Assembly: GCF_013344685.1 (NCBI RefSeq) | Contig: NZ_CP050138.1 | Coordinates: 1-64,000, forward strand | Direction: 5' to 3' | Origin: Sphingomonas sp. CL5.1 | Lineage (GTDB): Bacteria; Pseudomonadota; Alphaproteobacteria; Sphingomonadales; Sphingomonadaceae | DNA length: 64,000 bases | Shown here: positions 16,662-25,806 of the stretch, piece after piece | How the letters are laid out: every line of letters begins with the position of its first letter | Position numbering within the stretch: position 1 is the first letter of the stretch | Translations under genes and position numbers: made by a program | The notes under the pieces: model-generated | What the model was told of the DNA's origin: nothing | The model's database searches: none | The model's input: the letters and a program-made list of their open reading frames with translations, nothing else

Positions 16662-17024
16662 ATGCAGCGCCTGCGCTTTGTCCTTGCCGTGCCGTTCGTC
16701 GTGATGTCCGTCCAGACGGTTCCGGCGCGAGCCAACGACCTTGGCTGCCAGGTTCTGCTTTGCCTCTCAAATCCGGGCGGTGCGACGCAATATGGCGCGT
16801 GCATCCCCCCGATGACCAAGCTTTGGCAAAAGCTGGCGACCGGTGGCTCCTTTCCCGGCTGTAGCGGCGGCGGTGTCGCGAAGACGAGAGTTTACGACCG
16901 CGACTCCGCCACCCGCCGCCGTGTCGTGATGACGTTTGCCGATGGGCGGCAACAAACCTTTTCGCTGGCCAATATCGAGCGCCTGACGCCGGTTCCGGAC
17001 TCAGCCGAAATGGGATCACAATGA
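16662..17024 (+). CDS. TrbM/KikA-family conjugal transfer protein
   Basis: A 120-aa exported protein with a signal peptide (residues 1-24, ending PARA). The mature part has LGCQVLLCLSNPGG and YGACIPPMTKLWQKLATGGSFPGC, the Cys-rich pattern of the TrbM/KikA/MpfK family. It is the first gene of the type IV secretion operon, preceded by a ribosome site (GCGGAGAAATC), and overlaps virB1 by 4 bp. Its exact role in mating-pair formation is not defined. Confidence 0.8.
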   Translation: MQRLRFVLAVPFVVMSVQTVPARANDLGCQVLLCLSNPGGATQYGACIPPMTKLWQKLATGGSFPGCSGGGVAKTRVYDRDSATRRRVVMTFADGRQQTFSLANIERLTPVPDSAEMGSQ

Positions 17025-17704
17025 TCCTGCAACTGGCCAGCGTCGTCGCCCTCGCGCAACAATGCGCCCCTTCGGTCGCGCCGGAAACACTGCTTTCCGT
17101 CGTGCATGCCGAAAGCAAGTTCGACACATTGGCCATCGGTGTAAACGCCCGCGGCGTCCGACCCGAAATACCCGCGACGCCTGCCGCCGCCGCCCGGATC
17201 GCCCGGTCGTTGATCGCCAAGGGATATAATATCGACCTCGGCCTCGGGCAGATCAACAGCGCCAATCTTCGGTGGCTGGGCCTTTCGGTCGAGGACACAT
17301 TCAATCCCTGTCGCAATCTCGCCGCCGCAGCACGGGTCCTGTCGAGCAACTTTCTTGACGCGGCGCGCACCCAGGGTTCGTCCGATCGCGCGATCTCCGT
17401 TGCTCTCTCGATGTACAATACCGGAAGCCAGGCCCGTGGCTTCGGCAACGGCTATGTGGCGAGAGTCTATGCGAGCTCTGCGGTCATTATTCCCGCGATC
17501 AGGGGATTAGCGCCAGCCGGCGCAGGCTCGGCCAGGTCCACCACTCCAATACCCGCATCCGAAACGCCAATCCAGGAGCCTCGCATTGTGCAGGCGGCGG
17601 TGAAAGCGCCGCAGTCCTGGGACATTTCCGCACGCGCCCAAACCGCCTCGATGATGGTGTTTGGCGACGGGACACCGCCATCGAGAGAAGGACCGACCGA
17701 ATGA
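17021..17704 (+). CDS. virB1: VirB1-type lytic transglycosylase
   Basis: A 227-aa periplasmic murein hydrolase that opens the cell wall for the secretion channel. The SLT domain (about 10-150) shows the catalytic Glu in VVHAESKFDTLAIGVN and the later IDLGLGQINSANLRWLGL and VALSMYNTGS motifs. A Pro/Ala-rich C-terminal tail follows. The start ATG overlaps the trbM-like gene, and the stop overlaps virB2 (ATGA), placing it inside the operon. Confidence 0.88.
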   Translation: MILQLASVVALAQQCAPSVAPETLLSVVHAESKFDTLAIGVNARGVRPEIPATPAAAARIARSLIAKGYNIDLGLGQINSANLRWLGLSVEDTFNPCRNLAAAARVLSSNFLDAARTQGSSDRAISVALSMYNTGSQARGFGNGYVARVYASSAVIIPAIRGLAPAGAGSARSTTPIPASETPIQEPRIVQAAVKAPQSWDISARAQTASMMVFGDGTPPSREGPTE

Positions 17705-18042
17705 CAATCTCCGCCTCGACCATATCGATCTGGCTCCCGCCACGTCGCCGCGCTTTCGTCCAGACGCTGGCGCTCGTCGCCACCGCCATACTGGTTTCGA
17801 TGCTACTGAGCGACCCCGCGCATGCCCAGGCGGCCGATGGCGTCACGTCGATGGCCGAGAATATCAAGACCTGGCTGACCGGGACATTTGCAAAGACGAT
17901 CGCGGTGATCGCGGTCGTTATCGTCGGTTTCATGTTTTTCACCGGCCGTGCCAGCCTCGGTCTCCTCGTGACGGTCATCGTGGGTATCTTCATCGTGTTC
18001 AGCGCGCAGTGGATCGTCGATACCATCACCGGCGGCGCGTGA
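17701..18042 (+). CDS. virB2: VirB2/TrbC-family pilin
   Basis: A 113-aa pro-pilin. The long leader (about 1-43, ending AHAQA) is followed by a mature part with two hydrophobic helices (TIAVIAVVIVGFMFFTGRAS and LLVTVIVGIFIVFSAQWIV) joined by a short polar turn. This is the standard VirB2 layout. It forms the extracellular conjugative pilus. It is translationally coupled to virB1 and lies 10 bp before virB3. Confidence 0.87.
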   Translation: MTISASTISIWLPPRRRAFVQTLALVATAILVSMLLSDPAHAQAADGVTSMAENIKTWLTGTFAKTIAVIAVVIVGFMFFTGRASLGLLVTVIVGIFIVFSAQWIVDTITGGA

Positions 18043-18052
18043 GTGCGCCGCG

Positions 18053-18388
18053 ATGGATGACGAAAAGCTTAGGGAAGAGACGCTCTTCCTGGCCGTGACC
18101 CGACCAACGATGTGGTTGGGCGTACCGATCGAGGCATCGCTGCCGATCGCGCTGGCAGCGTGCCTGACCCTCATCATCACCGGCAACCCGCTCTACGCTT
18201 TCGCATTGGCCGGTGCGTTTCTGGCGATTGCCCGACTCATTGTCCGGCACGACGCCAACGCGTTTCGACTGTTGTGGCTTTGGACGACGACCAAGGCGCG
18301 CTGCCGCAACCGCGGCTGGTGGGGAGGCAGCTCCTACTCTCCCCTGCCGATCGACGGGGCGAAGCGCCCGGGCTTCGCACGTGGCTAG
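18053..18388 (+). CDS. virB3: VirB3-family inner-membrane protein
   Basis: A 111-aa protein with the N-terminal LFLAVTRPTMWLGVPIEASL motif typical of VirB3 and two adjacent hydrophobic segments (about 20-60), then a cytoplasmic tail (LLWLWTTTKARCRNRGWWGG). VirB3 works with VirB4 in assembling the channel. Its end overlaps the GTG start of virB4 by 8 bp. Confidence 0.87.
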   Translation: MDDEKLREETLFLAVTRPTMWLGVPIEASLPIALAACLTLIITGNPLYAFALAGAFLAIARLIVRHDANAFRLLWLWTTTKARCRNRGWWGGSSYSPLPIDGAKRPGFARG

Positions 18389-20798
18389 CCGGGCCAGCGC
18401 ATTGAGCGGAGCGACAGCCCGCACGCCATGGCGGATCCTCAAACAAGAGGCCGACCCGGCGCGTTACCTGCCCTATGCGCGCCATATCGACGAGAACGTC
18501 ATCGCGCTCGATGGGCGCGACCTCATGATGATGTTCAAGCTCGAAGGCATGGCGTTTGAAACCGCCGACCCTGTCCATCTCAATGACTGGCACGAGAAGC
18601 TCAACGGTACGCTGCGCAATATTGCCGACGACCGCCTCGCGATCTGGACCCACATCGTTCGCCGGCCGATCACGGACTATCCCGAAGGCGAGTTCCGCTC
18701 GGCTTTTGCGGCCGACCTCGATGCAAAATATCGTGCGCGCGTCACCGCCAAGCGGATGTTTGTCAACGAACTGTACCTCACCCTGATCATGCGCCCGTCC
18801 GTGGGATCGGCCGACCGCACCGGCGTGCTGCTTCGCCGTCTGGCGTCGGCACGCAAGGAAGGGACCGAGGTGGACGAGGATGAGCTCGCACGCTTCGAGG
18901 ATAAGGCGCGCGATATCGAGAAGCTCCTCGCACGCTGCCGGCCTCGGCGTCTGCACCTCTACGAGCATAACGGCCTGATGTTCTCCCAACCGCTCGAGGT
19001 GCTCGAGCTGGTAATGATGGGCCGCGCCAGCAGAGTGCCGCTGGTCCGCGGCCATCTCGGTTCCGCCATCTATGGGGAACGCGTGATCTTCGGCCGCGAG
19101 ACGGTCGAGGTGCGCGCGCATGATACGAGCCGCTTCGTCGGTCTGTTCGGTATCCGCGAATATCCGGCCATGACGCGACCCGGCCAGATGAACGCGCTGC
19201 TCAGCCAGGACTTCGCGTTCGTCGTCACGCAGTCCTTTGCGTTCATGGGCAAGGCGCGGGCCTCCGAGCGCCTGCGGCGGCGCCAGAACCAGATGGCATC
19301 GACCGAGGATGCCGCTGCAAGTCAGGCGCTTGAGTTGGCGGACGCGGCCGACGATCTGCAGAGCAATCGCTTTGTCCTGGGCGAGCATCATTTCTCGCTC
19401 GCGGTCTTCGGTGAAAATCAGAAACGCCTGGCCGAGAATCTCTCAACGGCGCGGGCAGCGCTTGCCGATGCCGGTCTGGTCTCGGCGCGGGAAGGCCCGG
19501 CGCTGGAAGCCGCTTTCTGGTCGCAGCTTCCGGGTAACTTTGCGTGGCGTGCGCGGCCGGCGGCGATCACGTCACGCAATTTCGCCGCCCTCTCCCCCTT
19601 CCACACCTTTCCTGCCGGCAAGGCGGAGGGCAACCATTGGGGCGCTGCGATCGCGTTGATGAAGACCGCGGCTCAGTCCCCTTTCTACTTCAATTTTCAT
19701 GTGAACGATCTCGGTCATACGCTGATCATCGGTCCGTCGGGAGGCGGCAAGACTGTCGTCCAGAATTTCCTTATGGCGCAACTCGAGAAAACCGGCGCGC
19801 AGCAGATCTTCATCGATAAAGACCGAGGCGCTGAGATCTATGTGCGCTCATCCGGTGGCACGTATCTGGCGCTGCGCAACGGCGTGCCGACCGGCTTCGC
19901 ACCGCTCCGCGCGCTCGAGCAGAGCCCGGGCAACATCGTCTTCCTCGGCAGGCTGATCCGCCATCTCGTAACGCCCGCAGGGAGCCAACTCGGCGTCACG
20001 CAGGAGCGGATGATTGACGAGGGCATCCTCTCGATCGGACGCCTTCCCCCGGAGGAGCGGTCCATCCTCGCGCTCCGGCAGTTGCTCGGGCAGCGCGATC
20101 CGGAAGGTATCGGCGCGCGGCTTGAGAAATGGTCGCGCGGCGGAGCGCTTGGCTGGGTGTTCGACAATGACCGGGACGAGTTGACGCTCGAGGCCAGGTT
20201 CATCGGTTTCGACATGACGGAATTCCTCGACAATCCCGAGATCCGCACCCCGCTGATGATGTACATGTTCCATCGGATCGATGCCCTGCTCGATGGCCGT
20301 CGCCTCGTAATCGACATCGACGAGTTCTGGAAGGCGCTGGGCGATGATGCCTTCCGCGCCTTCGCGCAGGATGGCCTGAAAACCTACCGCAAGCAGAACG
20401 CCTTTCTGGTCTTCGGCACGCAAAGCCCCGCCGACGCGCTCCGCTCGGACATCTCGCATAGCATCATGGAGCAGGTCGCCACCAAGATCCTTTTGCCCAA
20501 CCCCCACGGCCGGGAGGTCGATTACATTGACGGGCTTGGCCTTACCCGTGCCGAGTTCAAGCTCATCAGAAACGATCTGATCCCCGAAAGCCGGCGCTTC
20601 CTGGTCAAGCAGGGTCACGATTCCATCGTCGTGGAACTCGATCTCGGCGGCCTGTCCGACGAACTGGCCGTCCTCTCGGGCACCACCGAAACCGTTGGAA
20701 TCCTCGATCAGGTTCGCCGCGAACATGGCGACGATCCCAGCGACTGGCTGCCCGTCTTTCACGAGCGCCGTCGGGCCACCAGCAGAAGGAAAGGATAA
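18381..20798 (+). CDS. virB4: VirB4 secretion ATPase
   Basis: An 805-aa ATPase energising pilus assembly and DNA transfer. The N-terminal CagE/TrbE/VirB domain (about 150-400) is followed by the P-loop GPSGGGKT (about 451-458), Walker B around RLVIDIDEFWKAL, and the FLVFGTQSPADAL motif. I place the start at GTG 18381, which overlaps virB3; the open frame continues upstream to 18213 only as a shadow of virB3. It precedes virB5 by 4 bp. Confidence 0.92.
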   Translation: MASRASALSGATARTPWRILKQEADPARYLPYARHIDENVIALDGRDLMMMFKLEGMAFETADPVHLNDWHEKLNGTLRNIADDRLAIWTHIVRRPITDYPEGEFRSAFAADLDAKYRARVTAKRMFVNELYLTLIMRPSVGSADRTGVLLRRLASARKEGTEVDEDELARFEDKARDIEKLLARCRPRRLHLYEHNGLMFSQPLEVLELVMMGRASRVPLVRGHLGSAIYGERVIFGRETVEVRAHDTSRFVGLFGIREYPAMTRPGQMNALLSQDFAFVVTQSFAFMGKARASERLRRRQNQMASTEDAAASQALELADAADDLQSNRFVLGEHHFSLAVFGENQKRLAENLSTARAALADAGLVSAREGPALEAAFWSQLPGNFAWRARPAAITSRNFAALSPFHTFPAGKAEGNHWGAAIALMKTAAQSPFYFNFHVNDLGHTLIIGPSGGGKTVVQNFLMAQLEKTGAQQIFIDKDRGAEIYVRSSGGTYLALRNGVPTGFAPLRALEQSPGNIVFLGRLIRHLVTPAGSQLGVTQERMIDEGILSIGRLPPEERSILALRQLLGQRDPEGIGARLEKWSRGGALGWVFDNDRDELTLEARFIGFDMTEFLDNPEIRTPLMMYMFHRIDALLDGRRLVIDIDEFWKALGDDAFRAFAQDGLKTYRKQNAFLVFGTQSPADALRSDISHSIMEQVATKILLPNPHGREVDYIDGLGLTRAEFKLIRNDLIPESRRFLVKQGHDSIVVELDLGGLSDELAVLSGTTETVGILDQVRREHGDDPSDWLPVFHERRRATSRRKG

Positions 20799-20802
20799 GG
20801 TC

Positions 20803-21513
20803 ATGAAGGTAATTCAAGCGCTGGCGATTGTCGGCGGACTGGCAATGTCCATGCCGGCATTCGCGCAAGGCATTCCGGTTTATGATTCCAGCACCTTCCT
20901 GCAGACGCTCTCGACGGTGAAGAACACCCTATCGATGATCGAGCAGGGCAAACAGCAGATTTCGCAGGCAACCGAGCTCTACAACAGCGTCAACAAACTG
21001 ACGAACGTCAATCAGATTGCCTCGTCCCTGAACACCGATGCCGTTCGCCACCTCTTGCCGAGCGAAGCACGCGATATTCAGCGCCTCATGTCATCCGACA
21101 CCACGGGCCTCGGCAGCCTTGGGACCGCCGCAGATCGGATCCGTAGCAGCAACCGTATCGAGCTTCCCGAGCTGCGCCCGGATGCGACGGCTTTCGAGCG
21201 CTCGAACCGCGATTCCATCTCCCGAAATGGTGACATGGCGGCGCGCGACGCGGCCATTGCCGAGGCAGCGTATGGCGTCACCGCGCAGCGGACGACGGGT
21301 CTCGAGGAACTGCGCTCGTCGCTCGACACCGCGTCAGACGCGAAGGACGTGATGGATATCCAAGCCCGTGTCGGCGTGGAAAATGCTCATATCCAGAACG
21401 ACGCAGTGCAACTTCAGGCTCTCACAATGAGGCAGCAGGCGGAGCAGCGGATTCGATCGCAGCAGGAGAGCGAGCAAATCTTAGCAAGAAAGCTTGGGAG
21501 CCTACATCAATGA
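20803..21513 (+). CDS. virB5: VirB5-family pilus tip protein
   Basis: A 236-aa exported protein with a signal peptide ending MPAFAQ (about 21-22). The mature part is helical: TFLQTLSTVKNTLSMIEQGKQQISQATELYNSV, then a Ser/Arg-rich middle and a long C-terminal helix (ALTMRQQAEQRIRSQQESEQ). This matches the VirB5/TrbJ minor pilin layout. The ATG at 20803 follows AGAAGGAAAGGATAAGG. It overlaps the next lipoprotein gene by 4 bp. Confidence 0.85.
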   Translation: MKVIQALAIVGGLAMSMPAFAQGIPVYDSSTFLQTLSTVKNTLSMIEQGKQQISQATELYNSVNKLTNVNQIASSLNTDAVRHLLPSEARDIQRLMSSDTTGLGSLGTAADRIRSSNRIELPELRPDATAFERSNRDSISRNGDMAARDAAIAEAAYGVTAQRTTGLEELRSSLDTASDAKDVMDIQARVGVENAHIQNDAVQLQALTMRQQAEQRIRSQQESEQILARKLGSLHQ

Positions 21514-21737
21514 AGGCAACCATCTTCAACGCATTCGCGCTTTTGGTCCCGGCATTTCTGGTCGCGTGCCAACCCCCTGCGCGCGGAAAGGATTACCTCA
21601 AAGCCCACCCCCAAGAGCTCGCGGAAGTCCTGAAGGCGTGCGCAGATGGCACGCATCGCGACGCACAGGAATGCTCGAACGCAGAGAGTGTGAAGACGCT
21701 TGATCAAAAGCTGCGCTCGCTGTCGCCGGCCCATTGA
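21510..21737 (+). CDS. EexN-like entry-exclusion lipoprotein
   Basis: A 75-aa lipoprotein precursor with signal and lipobox (FLVAC, Cys about 20), then a short mature peptide with KAHPQELAEVLKACADGTH and ECSNAE, two Cys likely disulfide-bonded. The size, Cys pattern and position between virB5 and virB6 match EexN/TrbK-type entry-exclusion proteins that block transfer into cells already carrying the element. It overlaps virB5 by 4 bp. Confidence 0.78.
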   Translation: MKATIFNAFALLVPAFLVACQPPARGKDYLKAHPQELAEVLKACADGTHRDAQECSNAESVKTLDQKLRSLSPAH

Positions 21738-21755
21738 CCGTGATGGAAAGATGAG

Positions 21756-22700
21756 ATGGCCGACGGGCTCTTCACCACTCTCTACACCAACATCGACGGC
21801 AAGCTCGACATGTTCCTCAACGAGCGCTTGAACAATGTCATCGAGGTTGTGCGCGGCCCACTCGCGCTTGGTTTGGTCATCTATATCGCGCTGTTCGGCT
21901 ACATGGTGATGCGCGGCATCGTCAGCGAGCCGTGGGGCGAGCTTGTCTACCGAATGGTGAAACTGTGTTTGCTCTACGTTGCGGCCACCACGGTCGCCTA
22001 CACGGAGTGGGTAACTAATCCCCTGTTTCACGGCATGCCTGATGCGATCTCGCAGGCGTTGGCGGGGCATACCGTCACGAGCGTTGGCAACGTGTTCGAC
22101 GACTATTTCAGCCAGTGTGACGTTATTATCGCGAGGATCGAGACCGAGGCGGCAACCTACAGCGATATCAACCCATACAAGCTCGTTTTGTACGTCCTGA
22201 GCCTCGGTCTTAAAGCGCTTGCAGGACTATCTGCGGCGATCGGCTTCTCCATCACCGTTTTCGCGAAGGTGGCGCTGGCCATCATCATCGCGCTCGGACC
22301 GATCTTCATCGCCCTTTCGCTCTTCGAGACCACGCGAAGACTATTTCACGGCTGGCTCGGGCAGGCCTTCAACTTCATTGTACTGATGGCAGTGATCATC
22401 GCGATCACGGCCTTGATCACTGACCTTGGTGCTACCGCGATTACCGCATCCGAAGGTGTTGGAGACGCCGCCTTGGGTGCGGTGCTGTTCGCCGTTTATA
22501 TTTTCTTGGGAACGATTTTCTTCTTTCAGGCCCCGTCGATCGCGACCGGCATTGCCGGGGGCGCGTCCGCCGGCATCGGCGCCTTCGCCGGCTCTGCGTG
22601 GGGGTCCATGGCGGCACCGTTCCAGCAACGCCGTATCGCTCGCAACAGTCGCAATCTCGAACGGGCCGCTCAGCGCGGCGGTTCGGTGAGCCGCGCATGA
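21756..22700 (+). CDS. virB6: VirB6/TrbL-family inner-membrane channel protein
   Basis: A 314-aa polytopic protein with about six hydrophobic helices (for example LALGLVIYIALFGYMVM, FAKVALAIIIALGPIFIALSLF and FNFIVLMAVIIAITALI). It has the central Trp-containing motif GWLGQAFNF and a Gly-rich C-terminus (GIAGGASAGIGAFAG). This is the VirB6 type, which forms the inner-membrane part of the DNA channel. A ribosome site GGAAAGATGAG precedes the ATG. Confidence 0.87.
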   Translation: MADGLFTTLYTNIDGKLDMFLNERLNNVIEVVRGPLALGLVIYIALFGYMVMRGIVSEPWGELVYRMVKLCLLYVAATTVAYTEWVTNPLFHGMPDAISQALAGHTVTSVGNVFDDYFSQCDVIIARIETEAATYSDINPYKLVLYVLSLGLKALAGLSAAIGFSITVFAKVALAIIIALGPIFIALSLFETTRRLFHGWLGQAFNFIVLMAVIIAITALITDLGATAITASEGVGDAALGAVLFAVYIFLGTIFFFQAPSIATGIAGGASAGIGAFAGSAWGSMAAPFQQRRIARNSRNLERAAQRGGSVSRA

Positions 22701-22713
22701 GGAAGGAACACCA

Positions 22714-23025
22714 ATGACGAGGCCGTCCACGATAGTCCGTGCGCTCCGACGATCGGCAGTCGTCATCGCCCTGCTCCCGACGCTCGCCCAAGGGGCATCC
22801 GGGCCGAAGAAGCTGCCCGTCTGCAATGGCAAGCACCTGCGCGACGTCAACATCTATGGGAGCGTTCTGCCGGGCTCGCCGATCCCCGCAGTGGTGGCGC
22901 CGCCTGCCCCACCACCCGTGCCACAGATCAAGCAACCAGCTGATCGCGGCACACCGCCCCCGCCCGTCCCCCTGTCCGAGAAGACATCGGCGCGAGCAGC
23001 TCCCAGCACCTATGGAAGTTGCTGA
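22714..23025 (+). CDS. Small proline-rich exported protein in the virB7 position
   Basis: A 103-aa protein with a signal-like N-terminus (AVVIALLPTLAQGASG) and a proline-rich second half (VVAPPAPPPVPQI and PPPPVPLSE). One conserved-looking segment is VCNGKHLRDVNIYGSVLPG. There is no lipobox at the expected place, so it is not a standard VirB7 lipoprotein, though its place between virB6 and virB8 is that of virB7. A structural role in the outer part of the channel is inferred from position only. Confidence 0.65.
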   Translation: MTRPSTIVRALRRSAVVIALLPTLAQGASGPKKLPVCNGKHLRDVNIYGSVLPGSPIPAVVAPPAPPPVPQIKQPADRGTPPPPVPLSEKTSARAAPSTYGSC

Positions 23026-23027
23026 TC

Positions 23028-23717
23028 ATGCGGAATAAGACCGAAGGCGTGCCGGCCAAAGACGCCGAACTCTATTTCAGCCATGCCCGATCCTGGGACC
23101 AGGACCGTCAGCGCAAATCGTTACGGTCCGAACGCATCGCCTGGATGGTGGCCGGCCTGGGCCTGCTTGCCGCGACCGCGGAGGGTTTCGCACTCGCGGG
23201 CCTTGCGCCGCTGAAGACGGTCATGCCGTACATCATTCGGGTCAATCAGACGACGGGCGCCGTCGACGTGCAGACCACCGTCACCCAGAAGCCGATGCGC
23301 TATGACGAGGCGGTCACGAAATTCTTCCTCGCGCAATATGTTCGGACCCGGGAAAGCTGGTTGCCGGCGGCGGCTGAAGAGAATTTCCGGGCCGTCACTA
23401 TCCTGTCCGAACCAGGCGAGCAGCAACGCTGGGGCCGGTTTTTCAGCTCGAACAACGCCGCAAGCCCACAGATCGTGTGGGGCAAGAGCGCGGTCGTCCA
23501 GGCCCGCGTGCGCAATATCGCCTTCATCAACGATCATGTCGCCAACGTCCGCTTCACGCGAACAGTCCAGACCGATACCGACACGCAGAGCAGCGACTGG
23601 ATCGCGACTGTCACCTTCCGGTACACGAATGCGCCGATGGCGGAGGGCGACCGCTATCGTAACCCACTGGGGTTCCAGGTCGAGAATTACCGCGCGGACC
23701 CCGAGGTGGTGCGGTGA
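23028..23717 (+). CDS. virB8: VirB8-family bridge protein
   Basis: A 229-aa bitopic inner-membrane protein with a short cytoplasmic N-terminus, one membrane helix (WMVAGLGLLAATAEGFALAGL, about 38-58) and a periplasmic NTF2-like domain. The domain has KTVMPYIIRVNQTTGAVDV, DEAVTKFFLAQYVRTRESW and, near the end, NPLGFQVENYRADPEV. This matches VirB8, which nucleates the channel complex. The ATG at 23028 is preferred over an in-frame TTG at 23019. It overlaps virB9 by 4 bp. Confidence 0.9.
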   Translation: MRNKTEGVPAKDAELYFSHARSWDQDRQRKSLRSERIAWMVAGLGLLAATAEGFALAGLAPLKTVMPYIIRVNQTTGAVDVQTTVTQKPMRYDEAVTKFFLAQYVRTRESWLPAAAEENFRAVTILSEPGEQQRWGRFFSSNNAASPQIVWGKSAVVQARVRNIAFINDHVANVRFTRTVQTDTDTQSSDWIATVTFRYTNAPMAEGDRYRNPLGFQVENYRADPEVVR

Positions 23718-24571
23718 ACCGCCTTCTTCCCATAGCGGGCCTTCTCGCCATTTTAGCGACACCAGCGCTCGCGGAGGACACGCCGCGCGGCGGGCCGGCG
23801 GATCCACGTGTGAAGTTCGTCGAGTATCAGGAGACCCAGGTCTACCGGATCGTCGGCACATTTCGGACGGCGACCCAGGTCGTGCTCGGCGCCGACGAGA
23901 CGATTGAACATGTCGCGCTCGGCGACACCGTCTCCTGGGAAGTGGCGGTTGCCGGTCACATTCTGTTCCTGAAGCCCCGTGAGCGGGCGGGACCGACGAA
24001 CCTTATCGTCACGACCAATCGCGGGGGTGAGCTGCGCAACTACGCCTTCGAACTGACCGCACGCCGGGGACCGATCGGCAGCGGGAGCCGCGATACATTC
24101 TTCCAGGTTCGGTTTCGCTACCCGCGCGATGAAGCTGATCGTGCCGCTCGCATGCGCGCGACGCAGGAAGCACAGCGCGTCGCAGCATTGCAGGCGAGCG
24201 CCGTTCGGGGAGCCCTTGACCACGGCGTCATCGATGGACCGCGCAATCTGAACTACAAGGTCCAGGGTGCGAGCTATCTTCAGCCGTCGGAGATCTCCGA
24301 CAACGGCCAGTTCACGGTCCTGCGTTTTCCCGGCAACCATGAAATCCCGGCGATTTATCTCGTGCGCCCGGACGGCTCGGAGACATTGGTCCCATTCGAT
24401 GTCCGGGACGAGTTCGTGGTCGTCCACGCCGTGGCGGCTCAACTGCGCCTGCGCCGGAATCGGGAGGTGCTGTGCATCTATAATCTCGCGCCGACACCCT
24501 ACGGCGTCGATCACGGCACCAACACAGCGTCGCCGCATGTCGAACGCACCATACAAGACCCGAAGGAGTGA
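23714..24571 (+). CDS. virB9: VirB9/TrbG-family outer-membrane complex protein
   Basis: A 285-aa periplasmic protein with a signal peptide ending TPALAED. The N-domain has YQETQVYRIVGTFRTATQVVLG; the C-domain has LNYKVQGASYLQPSEISDNG, FTVLRFPGNHEIPAIYLV and VVHAVAAQLRLRRN. These are VirB9/CagX features. It starts with GTG overlapping the virB8 stop. With VirB10 it forms the core of the outer-membrane ring. Confidence 0.9.
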   Translation: MNRLLPIAGLLAILATPALAEDTPRGGPADPRVKFVEYQETQVYRIVGTFRTATQVVLGADETIEHVALGDTVSWEVAVAGHILFLKPRERAGPTNLIVTTNRGGELRNYAFELTARRGPIGSGSRDTFFQVRFRYPRDEADRAARMRATQEAQRVAALQASAVRGALDHGVIDGPRNLNYKVQGASYLQPSEISDNGQFTVLRFPGNHEIPAIYLVRPDGSETLVPFDVRDEFVVVHAVAAQLRLRRNREVLCIYNLAPTPYGVDHGTNTASPHVERTIQDPKE

Positions 24572-24576
24572 GCGCG

Positions 24577-25803
24577 ATGGACGAGTCTGCGGCCGAGGCC
24601 CCTCGTCGCCCGCAAGGCGATCCAACACCTGAACGCGACGAAATCATTCGCGAGCGCGGCATCGATCCGATAGGCGGGATGACACCGGCAAAGCGGAATA
24701 CCGCCCTGATTTTCGCAGGAACGGCGATGGTTCTCGGCATCTTGTGGGTCAACTCGGGGCCTAGCGCCAACAATGCCGGCAGCCTGATGGGCAAACCGGA
24801 GTCGATGGCCAAACGCCCCGATCTGGCAGCGCGCGAGACCGTCGCGTATGATGCCGTCGCGGCGAAACCCAAGCCGCTTGGCGCGCTCGCCGCAGATCCC
24901 AACGCACCCGTCATCAATCCTCCGGCTGGCACGCAGGTCGTTGGCCCTGACGGACAGATCGTTCCTGCCATGCAACCGGGCGCAGCGCCGGCGGGCGCGA
25001 CGCAGAATACGCGCCAGAACCTGGCCGACCAGGCACGGCGATCGACATTGATCGCCTATGGAGGGCGCGATGCGCTACAGCCATCGGCGAGTGGAAGTGG
25101 CGCAGGTAGCGGCACCACCAGTCCGGACGGCGGCGATGATGCAAACGATACGGCCGCCCGCGGCGCACCCAATGCGCTCGACGCGCTTCGACAGAGTTCG
25201 GCCGTCGGCGAGGCACGGGCCTCGATGCTGCCCAACCGCAATTATCTCGTCACCGCCGGCACGCTGATCCCGTGCATCCTCCAGACAGCGATGAATTCGG
25301 CGCAGCCCGGTTATACCTCGTGCCTGATTCCGCGCGACGTCTATTCGGAGAATGGCCGTGTCGTGCTCATGGAGAAGGGCACCAAAGTCCTCGGCGAATA
25401 TCATGGCGGCATCCAGCAAGGGCAGAACCGCCTGTTCGTTTTGTGGACGCGGGCCGTCACGCCGCAGGGCGTGCGCATCGACCTGGCTTCGCCGGGGTCG
25501 GACGCCCTTGGCCGCGCCGGCATCGCCGGGTCCGTGGACACCTTTTTCTGGGCGCGCTTCGGTAGCGCGTTGCTGCTCTCGCTGGTCGACGACGCCGCTT
25601 ATATCGCCGGTCAGTCCGTTTCAGGTGGCAGCAACAACTTCAATAATACGACCCGGACCCCGAGCGAGGGGGCGAGCATCGCGCTCCAGAACAGCATCAA
25701 CATCCGACCGGTGCTGAAAAAGAACCAGGGCGAGGAGGTCGGGATCTTCGTGGCCAAGGACTTCAACTTCGCCGACGTTTACAATCTCGAGCTGCGGCGC
25801 TGA
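24577..25803 (+). CDS. virB10: VirB10/TrbI-family core complex protein
   Basis: A 408-aa protein with a cytoplasmic N-terminus, one membrane helix (ALIFAGTAMVLGILWVNSG, about 44-62), a Pro/Ala/Gly-rich linker and the C-terminal TrbI beta-barrel domain (about 210-400). Typical elements are GTLIPCILQTAMNSAQPGYT, CLIPRDVYSENGRVVLMEKG and GQNRLFVLWTRAVTPQGVRI. A GTG at 24568, overlapping virB9, is an alternative start. It spans inner and outer membranes and transmits ATPase signals. Confidence 0.9.
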   Translation: MDESAAEAPRRPQGDPTPERDEIIRERGIDPIGGMTPAKRNTALIFAGTAMVLGILWVNSGPSANNAGSLMGKPESMAKRPDLAARETVAYDAVAAKPKPLGALAADPNAPVINPPAGTQVVGPDGQIVPAMQPGAAPAGATQNTRQNLADQARRSTLIAYGGRDALQPSASGSGAGSGTTSPDGGDDANDTAARGAPNALDALRQSSAVGEARASMLPNRNYLVTAGTLIPCILQTAMNSAQPGYTSCLIPRDVYSENGRVVLMEKGTKVLGEYHGGIQQGQNRLFVLWTRAVTPQGVRIDLASPGSDALGRAGIAGSVDTFFWARFGSALLLSLVDDAAYIAGQSVSGGSNNFNNTTRTPSEGASIALQNSINIRPVLKKNQGEEVGIFVAKDFNFADVYNLELRR

Positions 25804-25806
25804 TCC

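Noticed and set aside
18237..19391. - strand frame of 384 codons opposite virB4
   Set aside because: Shadow of virB4; no recognisable domain.
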